Notes: generated by a model from the sequence alone, not told the origin. A DNA stretch of 64,000 nt from Streptomyces violens (GCF_000717745.1 NZ_JOBH01000002.1:372001-436000); one strand, 5' to 3'. Shown: positions 1-8,769, numbered from the stretch's first letter. A program made the numbers and translations.

Positions 1-105
1 CGCGTACGGCGCAAACTCATGGCCGCCGGTGTCGGGGCGCCGCGGATCACGACGGTGCGCGGCTTCGGCTACCGCCTGGACGTGGCGACCGAACCGTACG
101 CCTGA
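1..105 (+). CDS. Response regulator, OmpR-type C-terminal fragment
   Basis: Only the last 34 codons are inside the window; the gene begins upstream. The reading frame ends in a stretch containing VRRKL and TTVRGFGYRL, the typical end of the winged-helix DNA-binding domain of OmpR/PhoB response regulators (recognition helix and wing hairpin). It ends 27 bases before a hybrid histidine kinase on the same strand, so the two probably form a two-component pair. The receiver domain and phosphorylation site cannot be seen. Confident on the family, no claim on target genes. Confidence 0.8.
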   Translation, partial: RVRRKLMAAGVGAPRITTVRGFGYRLDVATEPYA

Positions 106-132
106 TCCCTCCGCACGACGAGGTGAAGTGCC

Positions 133-1890
133 ATGCCCCCAGGCCCGAGCCAAGACGGTCCCGCGCGCCGCCCCGAAGCCGCACCCGACTACCACCAACT
201 GTTCGACGCGACACCAACGCCGTACCTGGTCCTGGATCCCGAGCTGCGCATCGTCGAGGTCAACCGGGCGTACCTGGCGGCCACCCGCACCGAGCGGCAG
301 GCCATCCTCGGCCGCCCGGTGTTCGAGGTCTTCCCCGACAACCCCGGCAACCCGGCAGCGGACGGCGTCCGGAACCTGGCCCACTCCCTGCGCACCGTGC
401 TGGCCACCGGACGGCCCGACACCATGGCACTGCAGCGCTACGACATTCCGGCCGGGTCGGGCGGCTCCTTCGAGGAGCGGTACTGGAGTCCGGTCAACTC
501 CCCCGTCCTGGACGGTGCCGGCAGGCTCACCCACATCGTCCACCGGGTCGAGGACGTCACCGAGTTCGTACGGCTGCGCCGCGCGAGGCAGCGGCAGCGG
601 CGGGCCGCCGCCGCACAACAGGAGCGCGCCGAACGGATGGAGAGCGAACTGTTCGCCCGCAGCCGCGAGGTCCAGGAGGCGAACCAGCGGCTGCGGCAGG
701 CCAACGAGGCACTGACCACCGCGGGGGCGGCGCTGCGCGAGCAGCAGGAAGCCAAGGACCGCTTCATCGCCACCCTCTCGCACGAACTGCGCAACCCCCT
801 GGCCGCGCTCCGGGCAGCCGGTGAACTGCTCGCCCTGGACGGCCCCGACGACGCGCACCCGGCGCTGGCCGTTCTGGAACGGCAGATCACGCACATGGTG
901 CGGATGACGGACGACCTGCTGGACGCGACCAGGGCGCTGACCGGCCGGCTGCACCTGGCCCGCGAGCGGCTCGATCTGTGCTCCGTGGTCACCACCGCCG
1001 CCGAGGACATGCTGCCCGAGTACGACCGGGCGCGGCGCAGGCTGCTGGTCGTCGTGCCGACCGGTCCGGTGCCCGTCGAGGGGGACCGGGTCCGGCTCGC
1101 GCAGATGACCGCCAATCTGCTCAGCAACGGCTGCAAGTACACCCGGCCGAACGGCAGGGTGGAACTGGAGCTGGAGACAGTGGCCGGCTCCGGCACCGGG
1201 GAGGCCGGCCACGCGGTACTGACCGTGCGGGACGACGGCATCGGGTTCGACCCGGCCACCGCCGACGCCCTCTTCGACGCTTTCGTCCGCGCCGCCCCGG
1301 CCGCCGACACCTCCTCCGGCGGGCTCGGGCTCGGCCTGCCGATCGTCCGCGGCATCGCCGAACTGCACGGCGGTACCGTACGGGCGCAGAGCGACGGCCC
1401 CGGCAGCGGCGCGCACTTCCGCATCCGGCTGCCGCTGGCCTCCCCCGCGCTCCCGCCCGTCCGCCGGTCCGCTGAGCCGGCCGCGGCCGTCAGCCGCCCG
1501 GCGCTGCGCGTGCTGGTCGTCGAGGACAACGCCGACCTGGCGGCCACGTACCGCACCCTGCTGGAGCGGTGCGGCGATCGTGTGACGGTCTGCCACACCG
1601 GGCGCGAGGGCCTGACGGCTGCCCACGCCGCCCCCTTCGACCTGGTCCTGAGCGATCTGGCGCTCCCCGACATCCACGGTCATGACCTCGCCGGCCGGCT
1701 GCGCGCGGCGTTCCCGGCCGACCGCACCCGGCTGATCGCCGTCTCCGGCTTCAGCGGGCAGGCCGACCGCGACCGGTCGACGCACGCCGGATTCGACGCC
1801 CATCTGGCCAAGCCGCTGTCCCTCACGGTGCTGAACCGCCTGCTGGGCCGGTGGGCCGACGATGCGTCTCCGTGGCCGGGGGCCCGGTGA
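133..1890 (+). CDS. Hybrid PAS histidine kinase with C-terminal receiver domain
   Basis: A 585-residue cytoplasmic sensor kinase with no membrane segments. Order seen: PAS fold (about 18-150), coiled linker rich in Gln, Glu and Arg (150-205), HisKA with SHELRNPL around phospho-acceptor His217, HATPase_c with N-box NLLSNGCKYT (328-337), G1 box DDGIGF (367-372) and G2 box GLGLGLP (397-403), then a receiver domain (458-575) with acidic pair Glu464/Asp465, phospho-acceptor Asp508 in SDLALPD and Lys560. All catalytic residues are present, so it should autophosphorylate and relay to its own receiver. The start is supported by GAGGTGA upstream of ATG 133. It follows the OmpR-type regulator and is probably its partner. 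The PAS ligand is unknown. Confidence 0.9.
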   Translation: MPPGPSQDGPARRPEAAPDYHQLFDATPTPYLVLDPELRIVEVNRAYLAATRTERQAILGRPVFEVFPDNPGNPAADGVRNLAHSLRTVLATGRPDTMALQRYDIPAGSGGSFEERYWSPVNSPVLDGAGRLTHIVHRVEDVTEFVRLRRARQRQRRAAAAQQERAERMESELFARSREVQEANQRLRQANEALTTAGAALREQQEAKDRFIATLSHELRNPLAALRAAGELLALDGPDDAHPALAVLERQITHMVRMTDDLLDATRALTGRLHLARERLDLCSVVTTAAEDMLPEYDRARRRLLVVVPTGPVPVEGDRVRLAQMTANLLSNGCKYTRPNGRVELELETVAGSGTGEAGHAVLTVRDDGIGFDPATADALFDAFVRAAPAADTSSGGLGLGLPIVRGIAELHGGTVRAQSDGPGSGAHFRIRLPLASPALPPVRRSAEPAAAVSRPALRVLVVEDNADLAATYRTLLERCGDRVTVCHTGREGLTAAHAAPFDLVLSDLALPDIHGHDLAGRLRAAFPADRTRLIAVSGFSGQADRDRSTHAGFDAHLAKPLSLTVLNRLLGRWADDASPWPGAR

Positions 1891-1922
1891 CCGGGGGGCT
1901 CCGTGACCGGGCGACGCATCGC

Positions 1923-3158
1923 TCAGTGCGCCGCCTCGTCCGGGCCGAAGAGGTCGTCCTGCGCCGCGTCCTTCGCCGCGAGCAGAGCACCGCGGAGGAC
2001 GCCGCGGCCGCCCACCGTGCCCGCGCGGACCTCGGTGTACAGAGGTGACATACGGGCCGCGTGCGTGGCCACCCGCGTGGCCAGGGGCTCGCCGCCGGCC
2101 CGGCCGATCTCGCCGCCGAGCACGACGCAGCCGGGGTCGAGCACGGCGGCCACCGCGGCCACGCCGACGGCGAGGCGCCGCGCGAGGGCGTCGAGGAAGC
2201 CGGCACCGGCCGGTCCGGCGGCCACGGCCGCGCGGACGACGTGTTCGGCGGGCGGGGCGTCCGTACCGGCTTCGGTGGGCGCGGGGGCAAAGCCGTACTC
2301 CCCGGCCAGTTCCACGATCGCCGGGGAGGCGGCGAGGGCGTGGAAGCCGCCGTCGCAGCCCGCGGCCGTGGGCAGCGACGGCGCCCCGGGCACGGGCAGG
2401 AAGCCGATCTCGCCCGTGCCGCCGGAGGCGCCGCGGCGCAGCCGGCCGTCCAGGAACACCGCGGCGCCCACACCGTGGCCCAGCCACAGGAGGACGAAGG
2501 TATCGCGGTCCCGGGCCGCGCCGTCCCGGCATTCGGCGATGGCCGCGAGGTTGACCTCGTTCTCCAGGAGCAGCGGCGCTTCCAGGCGGTCGCGCAGTCC
2601 GGCGACCAGCGCGCCGTGCCAGGAGGGCAGCGTTCCGGTGCCGGTCAGCCGACCGGTGGCGGGGTCGACGAGGCCGGGGGCGCCGACCGCGACGGTGTGC
2701 GGACGGACCCCGCCGGCGCGCGCCAGCGCCCGGTCCAGCGCGGCGTACGCGCCGGCCACCGCGTCCTCCGGGGCCGCGCCCTCGGCGACCGGTACGGACT
2801 CCTGCGCGCGGACGGTGCCGAGCAGGTCGGCGACGGCGACGGTGACGCCGTGCGTGCGGACGTCGATGCCGGCGAGGTGGGCGCGGTCGGCGACGATGCC
2901 GTAGAGCCGGGCGTTGGGGCCGCGGCGGTCGGCACCCGTCTCGCCGACGACCGCGATCAGCCCGGCGGCCCGCAGCCGGTCGACGAGGTCGGCCACCGTG
3001 GGCCGGGACAGCCCGGTCCGCTCCCTGAGCTGATAGGCCGTCAGTGGGCCTTCGGATTCAAGCAGTTGGAGGGCAATACGATCGTTGATGGCCCGCGCGG
3101 TGCGCGGCGACGCGGTACGGGACGCCGTACGGCCGGTGCGCGCGGAGGTGTCAGGCAT
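1923..3158 (-). CDS. ROK-family transcriptional repressor
   Basis: A 411-residue protein with an N-terminal winged helix (about residues 24-68, containing GLSRPTVADLVDRL) followed by an actin-like ROK sugar-kinase fold (about 95-400, with GAPGLVDPATG and HGVGAAVFLDG). The zinc motif of catalytic ROK kinases (CxCGxxGCxE) is replaced by AAGCDGGFHAL, so it is more likely a NagC/XylR-type repressor than an enzyme. The ATG at 3158 is chosen because the longer frame would run through the promoter region into the divergent MFS gene. The 88-base gap to that MFS gene contains palindromic elements, so the transporter is the likely target. The inducer is unknown. Confidence 0.85.
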   Translation of the reverse strand: MPDTSARTGRTASRTASPRTARAINDRIALQLLESEGPLTAYQLRERTGLSRPTVADLVDRLRAAGLIAVVGETGADRRGPNARLYGIVADRAHLAGIDVRTHGVTVAVADLLGTVRAQESVPVAEGAAPEDAVAGAYAALDRALARAGGVRPHTVAVGAPGLVDPATGRLTGTGTLPSWHGALVAGLRDRLEAPLLLENEVNLAAIAECRDGAARDRDTFVLLWLGHGVGAAVFLDGRLRRGASGGTGEIGFLPVPGAPSLPTAAGCDGGFHALAASPAIVELAGEYGFAPAPTEAGTDAPPAEHVVRAAVAAGPAGAGFLDALARRLAVGVAAVAAVLDPGCVVLGGEIGRAGGEPLATRVATHAARMSPLYTEVRAGTVGGRGVLRGALLAAKDAAQDDLFGPDEAAH

Positions 3159-3199
3159 GGCGGAATCCTTCCAGAGCGCACGCGCCGCAAATAATCGGA

Positions 3200-3239
3200 G
3201 ATTAATGGGCGGATTAATAGGCAGGGTCCCTGCTAGTTT
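3200..3239 (+). promoter_or_regulatory. Divergent ROK/MFS control region: repeats, palindrome and -10
   Basis: Two direct GATTAAT elements (3200-3206 and 3212-3218, 12 bp apart, each containing the self-complementary ATTAAT) are followed by the perfect 13-bp palindrome GCAGGGTCCCTGC (3221-3233) and a -10-like TAGTTT (3234-3239). The -10 lies 7 bases before the MFS ATG and no ribosome binding site is visible, so the MFS mRNA may be leaderless. The elements are good candidates for the ROK repressor's operator; that assignment is inference from position. Confidence 0.5.
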
Positions 3240-3246
3240 GACGGCC

Positions 3247-4464
3247 ATGCCCGCCAACGGTGGTTCCGTCCCGTCCGCGCTCCCCCGCCAACTGCGCCGC
3301 GCCCGCTGGTCGGTGGCGCTGGTCTTCCTCGTACACGGCTCGGTGACCGGCAACTTCGCCACCCGCGTCCCCTGGATCCAGGAGCACACCGGCGTCAGCG
3401 CCGGGCAGCTCGGCCTCGCGCTCGCGTTCCCGGCGATCGGCGCGTCCCTGGCGATGCCGCTGGCCGGCCGGATCAGCCACCGCTTCGGCGCCCGTACGGC
3501 GCTGCGCGGCCTGCTCGCCCTGTGGACGCTCGCCCTGACCCTGCCGGCGCTCGCCCCCAACCTGTACACGCTCTGCGGCGCGTTGCTGATCTACGGGGCG
3601 ACGGCGGGGATGTCGGACGTGGCGATGAACGCGCTCGGCGTGGAGATCGAGAACCGGCTGGACAAACCGATCATGTCGGGGCTGCACGGCATGTGGAGCG
3701 TGGGCGCGCTGCTGGGCTCGGCGGCCGGCACGGTCGCGGCGCACGCCGCCATCGACGCCCGCGTCCACCTCTCGCTCGCCGCGGGCGTGCTGACCGTACT
3801 GGGCGCGGTCTTCTGCCAGGGCGTACTGGACCTGCGCAGCGCCCCGGACGAGCACCCGCCGCCGCGGTTCGCGCTGCCGCCGAAGTCCGCGCTGGTCATC
3901 GGCGCGGTCGGGTTCTGCGCGGTGTTCGCCGAGGGCGCGAGCCTGGACTGGTCGGCGGTGTACCTGCGGGACGTGCTGGGCACGTCGGCGGGGCTCGCGG
4001 CCGGCTCGACGACCGCGTTCGCCTGCACGATGGCGGTGGCCCGGCTGGCGGGCGACCACGTGGTGGCCCGTTTCGGGGCGGTCCGTACGGTACGGGCGAG
4101 CGGCGTGCTGGCCACGGCGGGCGGGCTGCTGATCGTCCTGGCGCGGCACCCGGTCATGGCGGTGGCGGGCTTCGCGCTGATCGGGCTGGGCATCGCGGTG
4201 GTCGTGCCGCTGGCGTTCGCGGCGGCGGGCCGCAGCGGCCCGGCGCCGAGCCAGGCCATCGCGGGCGTCGCGACGATCACGTACACCTCGGGCCTGATCG
4301 CACCCTCCGCGATCGGCTCGATCGCCCAGGCCACCTCGCTGACCGGCTCGTTCGTGCTGGTCACGGTGCTGGCGCTGGGACTGATAGTGGGCGCGGGCGT
4401 GCTCCGCGTACCGGAGCGCCGCGCGTCGGTGAGCTCGGCGACCTTCGATCTGAAGGGCTCGTGA
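3247..4464 (+). CDS. MFS transporter (YbjJ-like), divergent from ROK repressor
   Basis: A 405-residue polytopic membrane protein with about 12 hydrophobic segments. GVSAGQLGLALAFPAIGAS and the loop motif GRISHRFGAR between helices 2 and 3 are typical of the major facilitator superfamily, in the subgroup resembling E. coli YbjJ. It probably moves a small solute by proton coupling; the substrate is unknown. ATG 3247 is chosen because upstream in-frame codons run through the control region. There is no Shine-Dalgarno and a -10 sits 7 bases upstream, which fits leaderless expression. Divergence from a ROK repressor suggests control by a sugar or sugar derivative (inference). Confidence 0.85.
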   Translation: MPANGGSVPSALPRQLRRARWSVALVFLVHGSVTGNFATRVPWIQEHTGVSAGQLGLALAFPAIGASLAMPLAGRISHRFGARTALRGLLALWTLALTLPALAPNLYTLCGALLIYGATAGMSDVAMNALGVEIENRLDKPIMSGLHGMWSVGALLGSAAGTVAAHAAIDARVHLSLAAGVLTVLGAVFCQGVLDLRSAPDEHPPPRFALPPKSALVIGAVGFCAVFAEGASLDWSAVYLRDVLGTSAGLAAGSTTAFACTMAVARLAGDHVVARFGAVRTVRASGVLATAGGLLIVLARHPVMAVAGFALIGLGIAVVVPLAFAAAGRSGPAPSQAIAGVATITYTSGLIAPSAIGSIAQATSLTGSFVLVTVLALGLIVGAGVLRVPERRASVSSATFDLKGS

Positions 4465-4528
4465 CCGCGGCCCGCGTCCGTACAGCGGTCAGCTCGTGAC
4501 CGCGGCCCGCCTCCGTAGCGGTCAGCTC
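4461..4528 (+). repeat. Tandem ~34-bp duplication, each copy a hairpin; likely bidirectional terminator
   Basis: Two near-identical units, 4461-4495 and 4496-4528, both start GTGACCGCGGCCCGC and end GCGGTCAGCTC, differing by one substitution and a two-base indel. Inside each unit TGACCGC pairs with GCGGTCA. The first copy contains the MFS stop codon and the second contains the stop codon of the converging thioesterase gene, so both genes end inside the repeat. Confidence 0.7.
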
Positions 4529-4998
4529 GCGTCCGGCAGCGCCTCCGGCCGGGCGAGCTTGCGGGCTATCGCGCGGGCCTCGTCGGCCCAGGGCGTGGGC
4601 CGCAGGGTCGCGGCGTCCACGCGGACCAGGATGCGGTGCCCCTGCGCGTACGTGGTGGCGCCGTCCGCCGAGCAGACCCGGAAGCCGTAGGTGAGGCTGG
4701 TCCGCCCCAGCTTCTCGACCCACAGGTGCGCGGCGTAGGTACCGGGGCGGGTGATCGGCGCCTCGTAGGAGACGCGCATCTCCTTGATGACGTTGGCCAT
4801 GTCGCCGGCGGTCGCCCAGTCGCCCGTGTAACCGAAGCCGTGGCCGTGCCAGTAGTCGCCCCACGCGCGCTCGACGAGCAGCGGGAAGCGCGAGTTGTGG
4901 AGCATCCCGAGCGCGTCGAGGTCGTCGAAGTGGACCGTCACGGGGACCAGCTCCCCGAAGGGGAGGGTCTCGGCGGTATACGGGGCGGGGGCGCTCAC
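4522..4998 (-). CDS. Acyl-CoA thioesterase, hotdog fold (4HBT family)
   Basis: A 158-residue protein with the 4HBT/YbgC-type active-site segment HFDDLDALGMLHNSRF near the N-terminus (about residues 24-39), whose Asp is the usual catalytic residue of this hotdog group. It would hydrolyse an acyl-CoA thioester in the cytosol; the acyl chain is unknown. GTG 4998 is selected over longer in-frame starts because AGGAGT stands 8 bases upstream and the family motif normally sits close to the N-terminus. It converges on the MFS gene and has no obvious operon partner. Confidence 0.82.
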   Translation of the reverse strand: MSAPAPYTAETLPFGELVPVTVHFDDLDALGMLHNSRFPLLVERAWGDYWHGHGFGYTGDWATAGDMANVIKEMRVSYEAPITRPGTYAAHLWVEKLGRTSLTYGFRVCSADGATTYAQGHRILVRVDAATLRPTPWADEARAIARKLARPEALPDAS

Positions 4999-5239
4999 GG
5001 TCGTACTCCTGGTGGTGCGGTCCGGAAGGACAGGTGCGGTTGCGGTACAGATGTGTTCAAAAGTTGAACCATCCCATCGTAAGCATGCGCTTAGACTGCT
5101 TCCGCGCCGGGCCGAGTGACCTAGACCATGCGCCGCCAATCCGCCCGTAGCCGGAGGAAGCGGACTCGGCCCGCACTAACATTGGCCGGTCGCCGCCGGT
5201 CGGCGACCTGATGACCACTTGACGAGAACGGGAGCATTC

Positions 5240-6646
5240 ATGGGCCTCGGCGTGCGCTGGACCCTCCACGGAGACGGGCGCACCCCGGCGCCGGGAGCCG
5301 TGGTCAGACCCGATGAACGGCTGTCCTGGCCGCGGACGGCGGGCCTCGGCGCGCAGCATGTGGTCGCCATGTTCGGCGCCTCGTTCGTGGCCCCGGTCCT
5401 CATGGGCCTGGACCCGAACCTCGCGATCATGATGTCCGGTGTCGCGACCATGATCTTCCTGTTGGCGACCCGCGGCCGGGTGCCCTCGTACCTCGGCTGC
5501 AGCCTCTCCTTCGTGGGCGTCGCGGCGGTCATCCGGGCGCAGGGCGGTACGAGCGCCACGGTGACCGGCGCGGTCCTCGTGGTCGGCGCGGCGCTCTTCG
5601 CGATCGGGCTCGCCGTCCAGAAGTTCGGCGCGCGGATCATCCACGCGGCGATGCCGCCGGTCGTCACCGGCGCCGTCGTCATGCTGATCGGCTTCAACCT
5701 CGCGCCGGTGACCGCGAGCACGTACTGGCCGCAGGACCAGTGGGTGGCGCTGCTGACCATGCTCTTCACCGGGCTGGCCGTGGTCTGCCTGCGCGGCTTC
5801 TGGTCACGCATCGCGATCTTCCTCGGCCTGGTCTTCGGGTACCTCGTCTCCTGGCTCTTCGACCTGGCCTTCGGGATGATCCACTCGCAGAACGCCGCCG
5901 GAAAGGTCACCGACCATTGGCGCCTGGACTTCTCGGCCGTCGCCCAGGCCGACTGGGTGGGCCTGCCCTCCTTCCACGGGCCCAGCTTCCAGTGGTCCGC
6001 GATCCTGGTCGCGCTGCCGGTGGTGATCGCGCTGGTCGCCGAGAACGCCGGGCACGTCAAGGCCGTCGGCGAGATGACCGGCGACCCGCTGGACGACAAG
6101 CTCGGCACCGCGATCTCCGCGGACGGCGCCGCCTCCGTGCTCTCGACCGCGCTCGGCGGCCCGCCCAACACCACGTACTCCGAGAACATCGGCGTCATGG
6201 CGGCCACCCGCGTCTACTCGACCGCCGCCTACTGGGCCGCCGCCTGCTTCGCCCTCCTCTTCGGCCTCTGCCCGAAGTTCGGCGCGGTGGTCGCCGCGAT
6301 CCCGGGCGGAGTGCTCGGCGGCATCACGGTCATCCTGTACGGCATGATCGGCCTGCTGGGCGCGCAGATCTGGGTCCACAACAAGGTGGACCTGCGGAAC
6401 CCGCTGAACCTCGTCCCCGTGGCCGCGGGCGTCATCATCGGCGTCGGCGGCGTCAGCCTGAAGATCTCCGACAACTTCGAACTGGGCGGCATCGCCCTCG
6501 GCACGATCGTCGTCCTCTCCGGCTACCACGTACTGCGCGCACTGGCCCCAGCACACCTGAAGACCCAGGAACCGCTGCTGGACGAGGGGACTTCGGCTTA
6601 CGACGAGGAGTCGGGTGAGGGGAAGGGCGGGGGCGCGGGTTCGTAG
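5240..6646 (+). CDS. Uracil/xanthine permease, NCS2 family
   Basis: A 468-residue integral membrane protein with many hydrophobic helices. Two NCS2 hallmarks are visible: QHVVAMFGASFVAPVLMG near residue 38 and the GGPPNTTYSENIG signature near residue 313. The family imports nucleobases with protons (UraA/PyrP for uracil, others for xanthine or urate); the sequence alone does not decide which base. ATG 5240 is preferred over an upstream in-frame TTG (5219) because GGGAG lies 7 bases before it. The C-terminal tail is charged and glycine-rich. It is monocistronic. It could serve pyrimidine salvage, but the pyr operon is 30 kb away. Confidence 0.9.
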   Translation: MGLGVRWTLHGDGRTPAPGAVVRPDERLSWPRTAGLGAQHVVAMFGASFVAPVLMGLDPNLAIMMSGVATMIFLLATRGRVPSYLGCSLSFVGVAAVIRAQGGTSATVTGAVLVVGAALFAIGLAVQKFGARIIHAAMPPVVTGAVVMLIGFNLAPVTASTYWPQDQWVALLTMLFTGLAVVCLRGFWSRIAIFLGLVFGYLVSWLFDLAFGMIHSQNAAGKVTDHWRLDFSAVAQADWVGLPSFHGPSFQWSAILVALPVVIALVAENAGHVKAVGEMTGDPLDDKLGTAISADGAASVLSTALGGPPNTTYSENIGVMAATRVYSTAAYWAAACFALLFGLCPKFGAVVAAIPGGVLGGITVILYGMIGLLGAQIWVHNKVDLRNPLNLVPVAAGVIIGVGGVSLKISDNFELGGIALGTIVVLSGYHVLRALAPAHLKTQEPLLDEGTSAYDEESGEGKGGGAGS

Positions 6647-6737
6647 CTCGGGCCGGCGGGTGACGGGCGGCGTCGCGCCGTAACGCATGCGCGGAGCGGC
6701 GTGCCTACGGGTGCGCGGAGCGCTGCGCATACACGCT

Positions 6738-6887
6738 GAGCGGCGCGCATACGGGTGCAGACCTGGAGGCCCCCACCTGGGGGTTACCCAAGCGGAGCTG
6801 TCGGCTATCCGGCGGGGCCGGGTTTATCCAGCGGAGCGGCGCGCATACAGGCGCGCACCCGGAGGCCCCCACCAGGGGGTTACCCAA
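6738..6887 (+). repeat. 96-bp-offset direct repeat with conserved palindromic core
   Basis: A segment starting GAGCGGCGCGCATAC (6738) recurs 96 bp later (6834). The best-conserved part is a 27-bp core (6765-6791 and 6861-6887) differing at one base; it contains CCCCCAC(C/A)... flanked by GGGGG, so each copy can fold into a G/C hairpin, followed by TTACCCAA. GCGCATAC-like octamers recur through 6700-6860. The region lies between the NCS2 permease and the convergent DUF5995-like gene. It could be a double terminator or a small dispersed palindromic repeat; I saw no transposase or open frame of its own. Confidence 0.65.
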
Positions 6888-6911
6888 AGGGGGCGGGCGG
6901 CGAACCGGCCG

Positions 6912-7604
6912 TCAGCCCCGCAGGGGTGTCAGCAGCATCTGGCCGACCAGGCCGACGCCCGCGTCCAGCCGTTGCGCGAACTCCTCGCCCACGTCCGGCA
7001 GTCCGCGCACGCTCCACAGCACCCGGGCCGCCGCCCACGCGCCGTCCCGGGCCGCCTCCAGGCTCCACGAGCCGGCCAGGTGGGTCAGCGGGTCGGCGAT
7101 GTCCAGCAGGTCGGGACCCGGCATCAGCCGCTCGCGCACCCGCTCCTCCAGGCCGGTCAGCACCCGCCCCACCCGGTCGAAGTCGGCCTCCAGCGCGGCC
7201 GGTTCGCAGTCCAGGGCGCGACAGGTGTCCACCAGGGCGAGCGCCAGGTCGTGCCCGATGTGCGCGTTGATCCCGGCCAGCGCGAACTGCAGCGGCTTGA
7301 CGCCGGGGTGGCAGCGGAGCTGGAACAGCGGGCGCCAGCAGGCCGGCGGCCGCAGCCCCGCCGTGCCGGCGTCCACCGCGCTCAAGTACCGCAGCGCGAA
7401 CCGCACGTCCAGCTCGGCGGCCGCGTCCGCGTCCCGGAAGCCGCCCGCGCCGATCTGCCGCCCGACCTCCTCGGTGACCTGCAAGTACACCCGGTTGAAC
7501 ACCGCGACGCCGTCGCGCGGGGGCAGCGTTGCGTCCAGTGCGCGCATCCGCGCCACGATCTTCGCCACGCCTGCCGTCGCACCCGTCGGCTGCATCGTTG
7601 TCAT
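6912..7604 (-). CDS. DUF5995-like protein
   Basis: A 230-residue soluble, mostly helical protein. The stretch AGINAHIGHDLALAL at about residue 114 resembles the conserved core of the actinobacterial DUF5995 family, which has no established function. The start is ATG 7604 (MTTMQPTG); an in-frame ATG three codons later is an alternative, and the longer frame would enter the divergent gene's promoter. His and Asp in NAHIGHDL could be metal ligands, but that is speculation. It is divergent from an LLM-class oxidoreductase across 187 bp. Confidence 0.6.
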   Translation of the reverse strand: MTTMQPTGATAGVAKIVARMRALDATLPPRDGVAVFNRVYLQVTEEVGRQIGAGGFRDADAAAELDVRFALRYLSAVDAGTAGLRPPACWRPLFQLRCHPGVKPLQFALAGINAHIGHDLALALVDTCRALDCEPAALEADFDRVGRVLTGLEERVRERLMPGPDLLDIADPLTHLAGSWSLEAARDGAWAAARVLWSVRGLPDVGEEFAQRLDAGVGLVGQMLLTPLRG

Positions 7605-7791
7605 GCGGTCAGCGTGGCAGGGCCGGGGGCCCGGCAGGGACGGCGCGGCGACGCGTGACCGGATCGGCCTAACGATCAGCGCGCGCCGGGGTCGCGCGCC
7701 ATTGCGCCCCCGACGGCCGGAACTCCCGCGGGACCGGCGGGCGTTGATCGCTTGTACACCGCCGGCGAACCGGATCCGAAGGAGCACGGAC

Positions 7792-8721
7792 ATGGCTGTA
7801 CGACTCGGGCTGAGCCTTCCGCAGATGCGGCAGTACGACCTCGGGCGCGACGTGCCGGACGTGGCGCGCGCAGCCGAGCAGACCGGTTACGAAAGCCTCT
7901 GGGTCTTCGAGCGCGTGCTCTTCCCCGAGCCCGCGACCCAGGGGTTGTACGGCATACCGGGCCTCCCCTGGCCCGATCAGTACCGCTCGGTGGCCGACCC
8001 GCTGGTGACGCTGACGCTGGCCGCCGCGGTGACGGAGCGGGCGCGGCTGGGCACGAGCGTGCTGGTCGCCCCGCTGCACGTGCCCTTCCAGCTCGCCCGC
8101 AGCCTCGCCTCGCTGGACGCGGCCAGCGGCGGCCGGGTGATCGCCGGGCTCGGCACGGGCTGGTCCCTGGACGAGTACGCAGCCGCTGCGGTGGCCCCGT
8201 TCGAGCGGCGCGGCGAGGTCCTGGACGAGCTGCTGGACGTGTGCCGGGCCGTGTGGGGCCCGGACCCGGTGGAGTACGAGGGCGAGCTGACGACGATCGC
8301 CCCGTCCGTGGTCGGTCCCAAGCCGGCCCGGCCGATCCCGGTGCTGCTGCCCGCCACCAGCCCGCGGGCGCTGCGCCGCCTGGTGGACCGTGCGGACGGC
8401 TGGATGCCGGTGGGCATGGGCGCCGGGAAGCTGGCCGAGGAGTGGCGGCGGATACAGGACCTGGCGGCGGAGCGCGGCCGCACGGCCCCGTTCCAGAACG
8501 TCCTGCGGGTGAACACCCAGCACACACCCAAGGCGTACGAGGGTCAGGACCGCGCCCCCTTCCAGGGCAGCGTCGCGCAGATCGTCGATGACCTGGCGGC
8601 CCACGCCGAGGTCGGCCTGGAGGAAATCCTGCTCGACCTGCAGGGCCGGGCCCGGGACGCGGAGGAGCTGAAGGACCTGGCGGCGGAGGTGTACGAAGCG
8701 GCGCGCGCGGCGGGGATATGA
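7792..8721 (+). CDS. LLM-class (probably F420-dependent) oxidoreductase
   Basis: A 309-residue protein starting MAVRLGLSLPQM, continuing with ESLWVFERV, a long helical section, SGGRVIAGLGTGW and RRLVDRADGWMPVG. These are hallmarks of the luciferase-like monooxygenase (TIM-barrel) superfamily in the TIGR03619/F420 subgroup common in actinomycetes. It would oxidise or reduce a small organic substrate with F420 or FMN; the substrate is unknown. ATG 7792 is backed by AAGGAG 7 bases upstream. The gene converges on davB with a hairpin between them. Confidence 0.8.
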   Translation: MAVRLGLSLPQMRQYDLGRDVPDVARAAEQTGYESLWVFERVLFPEPATQGLYGIPGLPWPDQYRSVADPLVTLTLAAAVTERARLGTSVLVAPLHVPFQLARSLASLDAASGGRVIAGLGTGWSLDEYAAAAVAPFERRGEVLDELLDVCRAVWGPDPVEYEGELTTIAPSVVGPKPARPIPVLLPATSPRALRRLVDRADGWMPVGMGAGKLAEEWRRIQDLAAERGRTAPFQNVLRVNTQHTPKAYEGQDRAPFQGSVAQIVDDLAAHAEVGLEEILLDLQGRARDAEELKDLAAEVYEAARAAGI

Positions 8722-8769
8722 CGCACGGCCGGGGCACGAGCGGCCGGCGGGCGGGCGGCTGAGCCGGCG

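Noticed and set aside
3085..3246. Longer MFS start inside the ROK gene
   Set aside because: The extra 54 residues are not membrane-like and cross the divergent control region; ATG 3247 opens the typical MFS N-terminus.
6738..6887. Insertion-sequence remnant
   Set aside because: No transposase fragment, no terminal inverted repeats enclosing the region and no target duplication; treated as a repeat pair instead.
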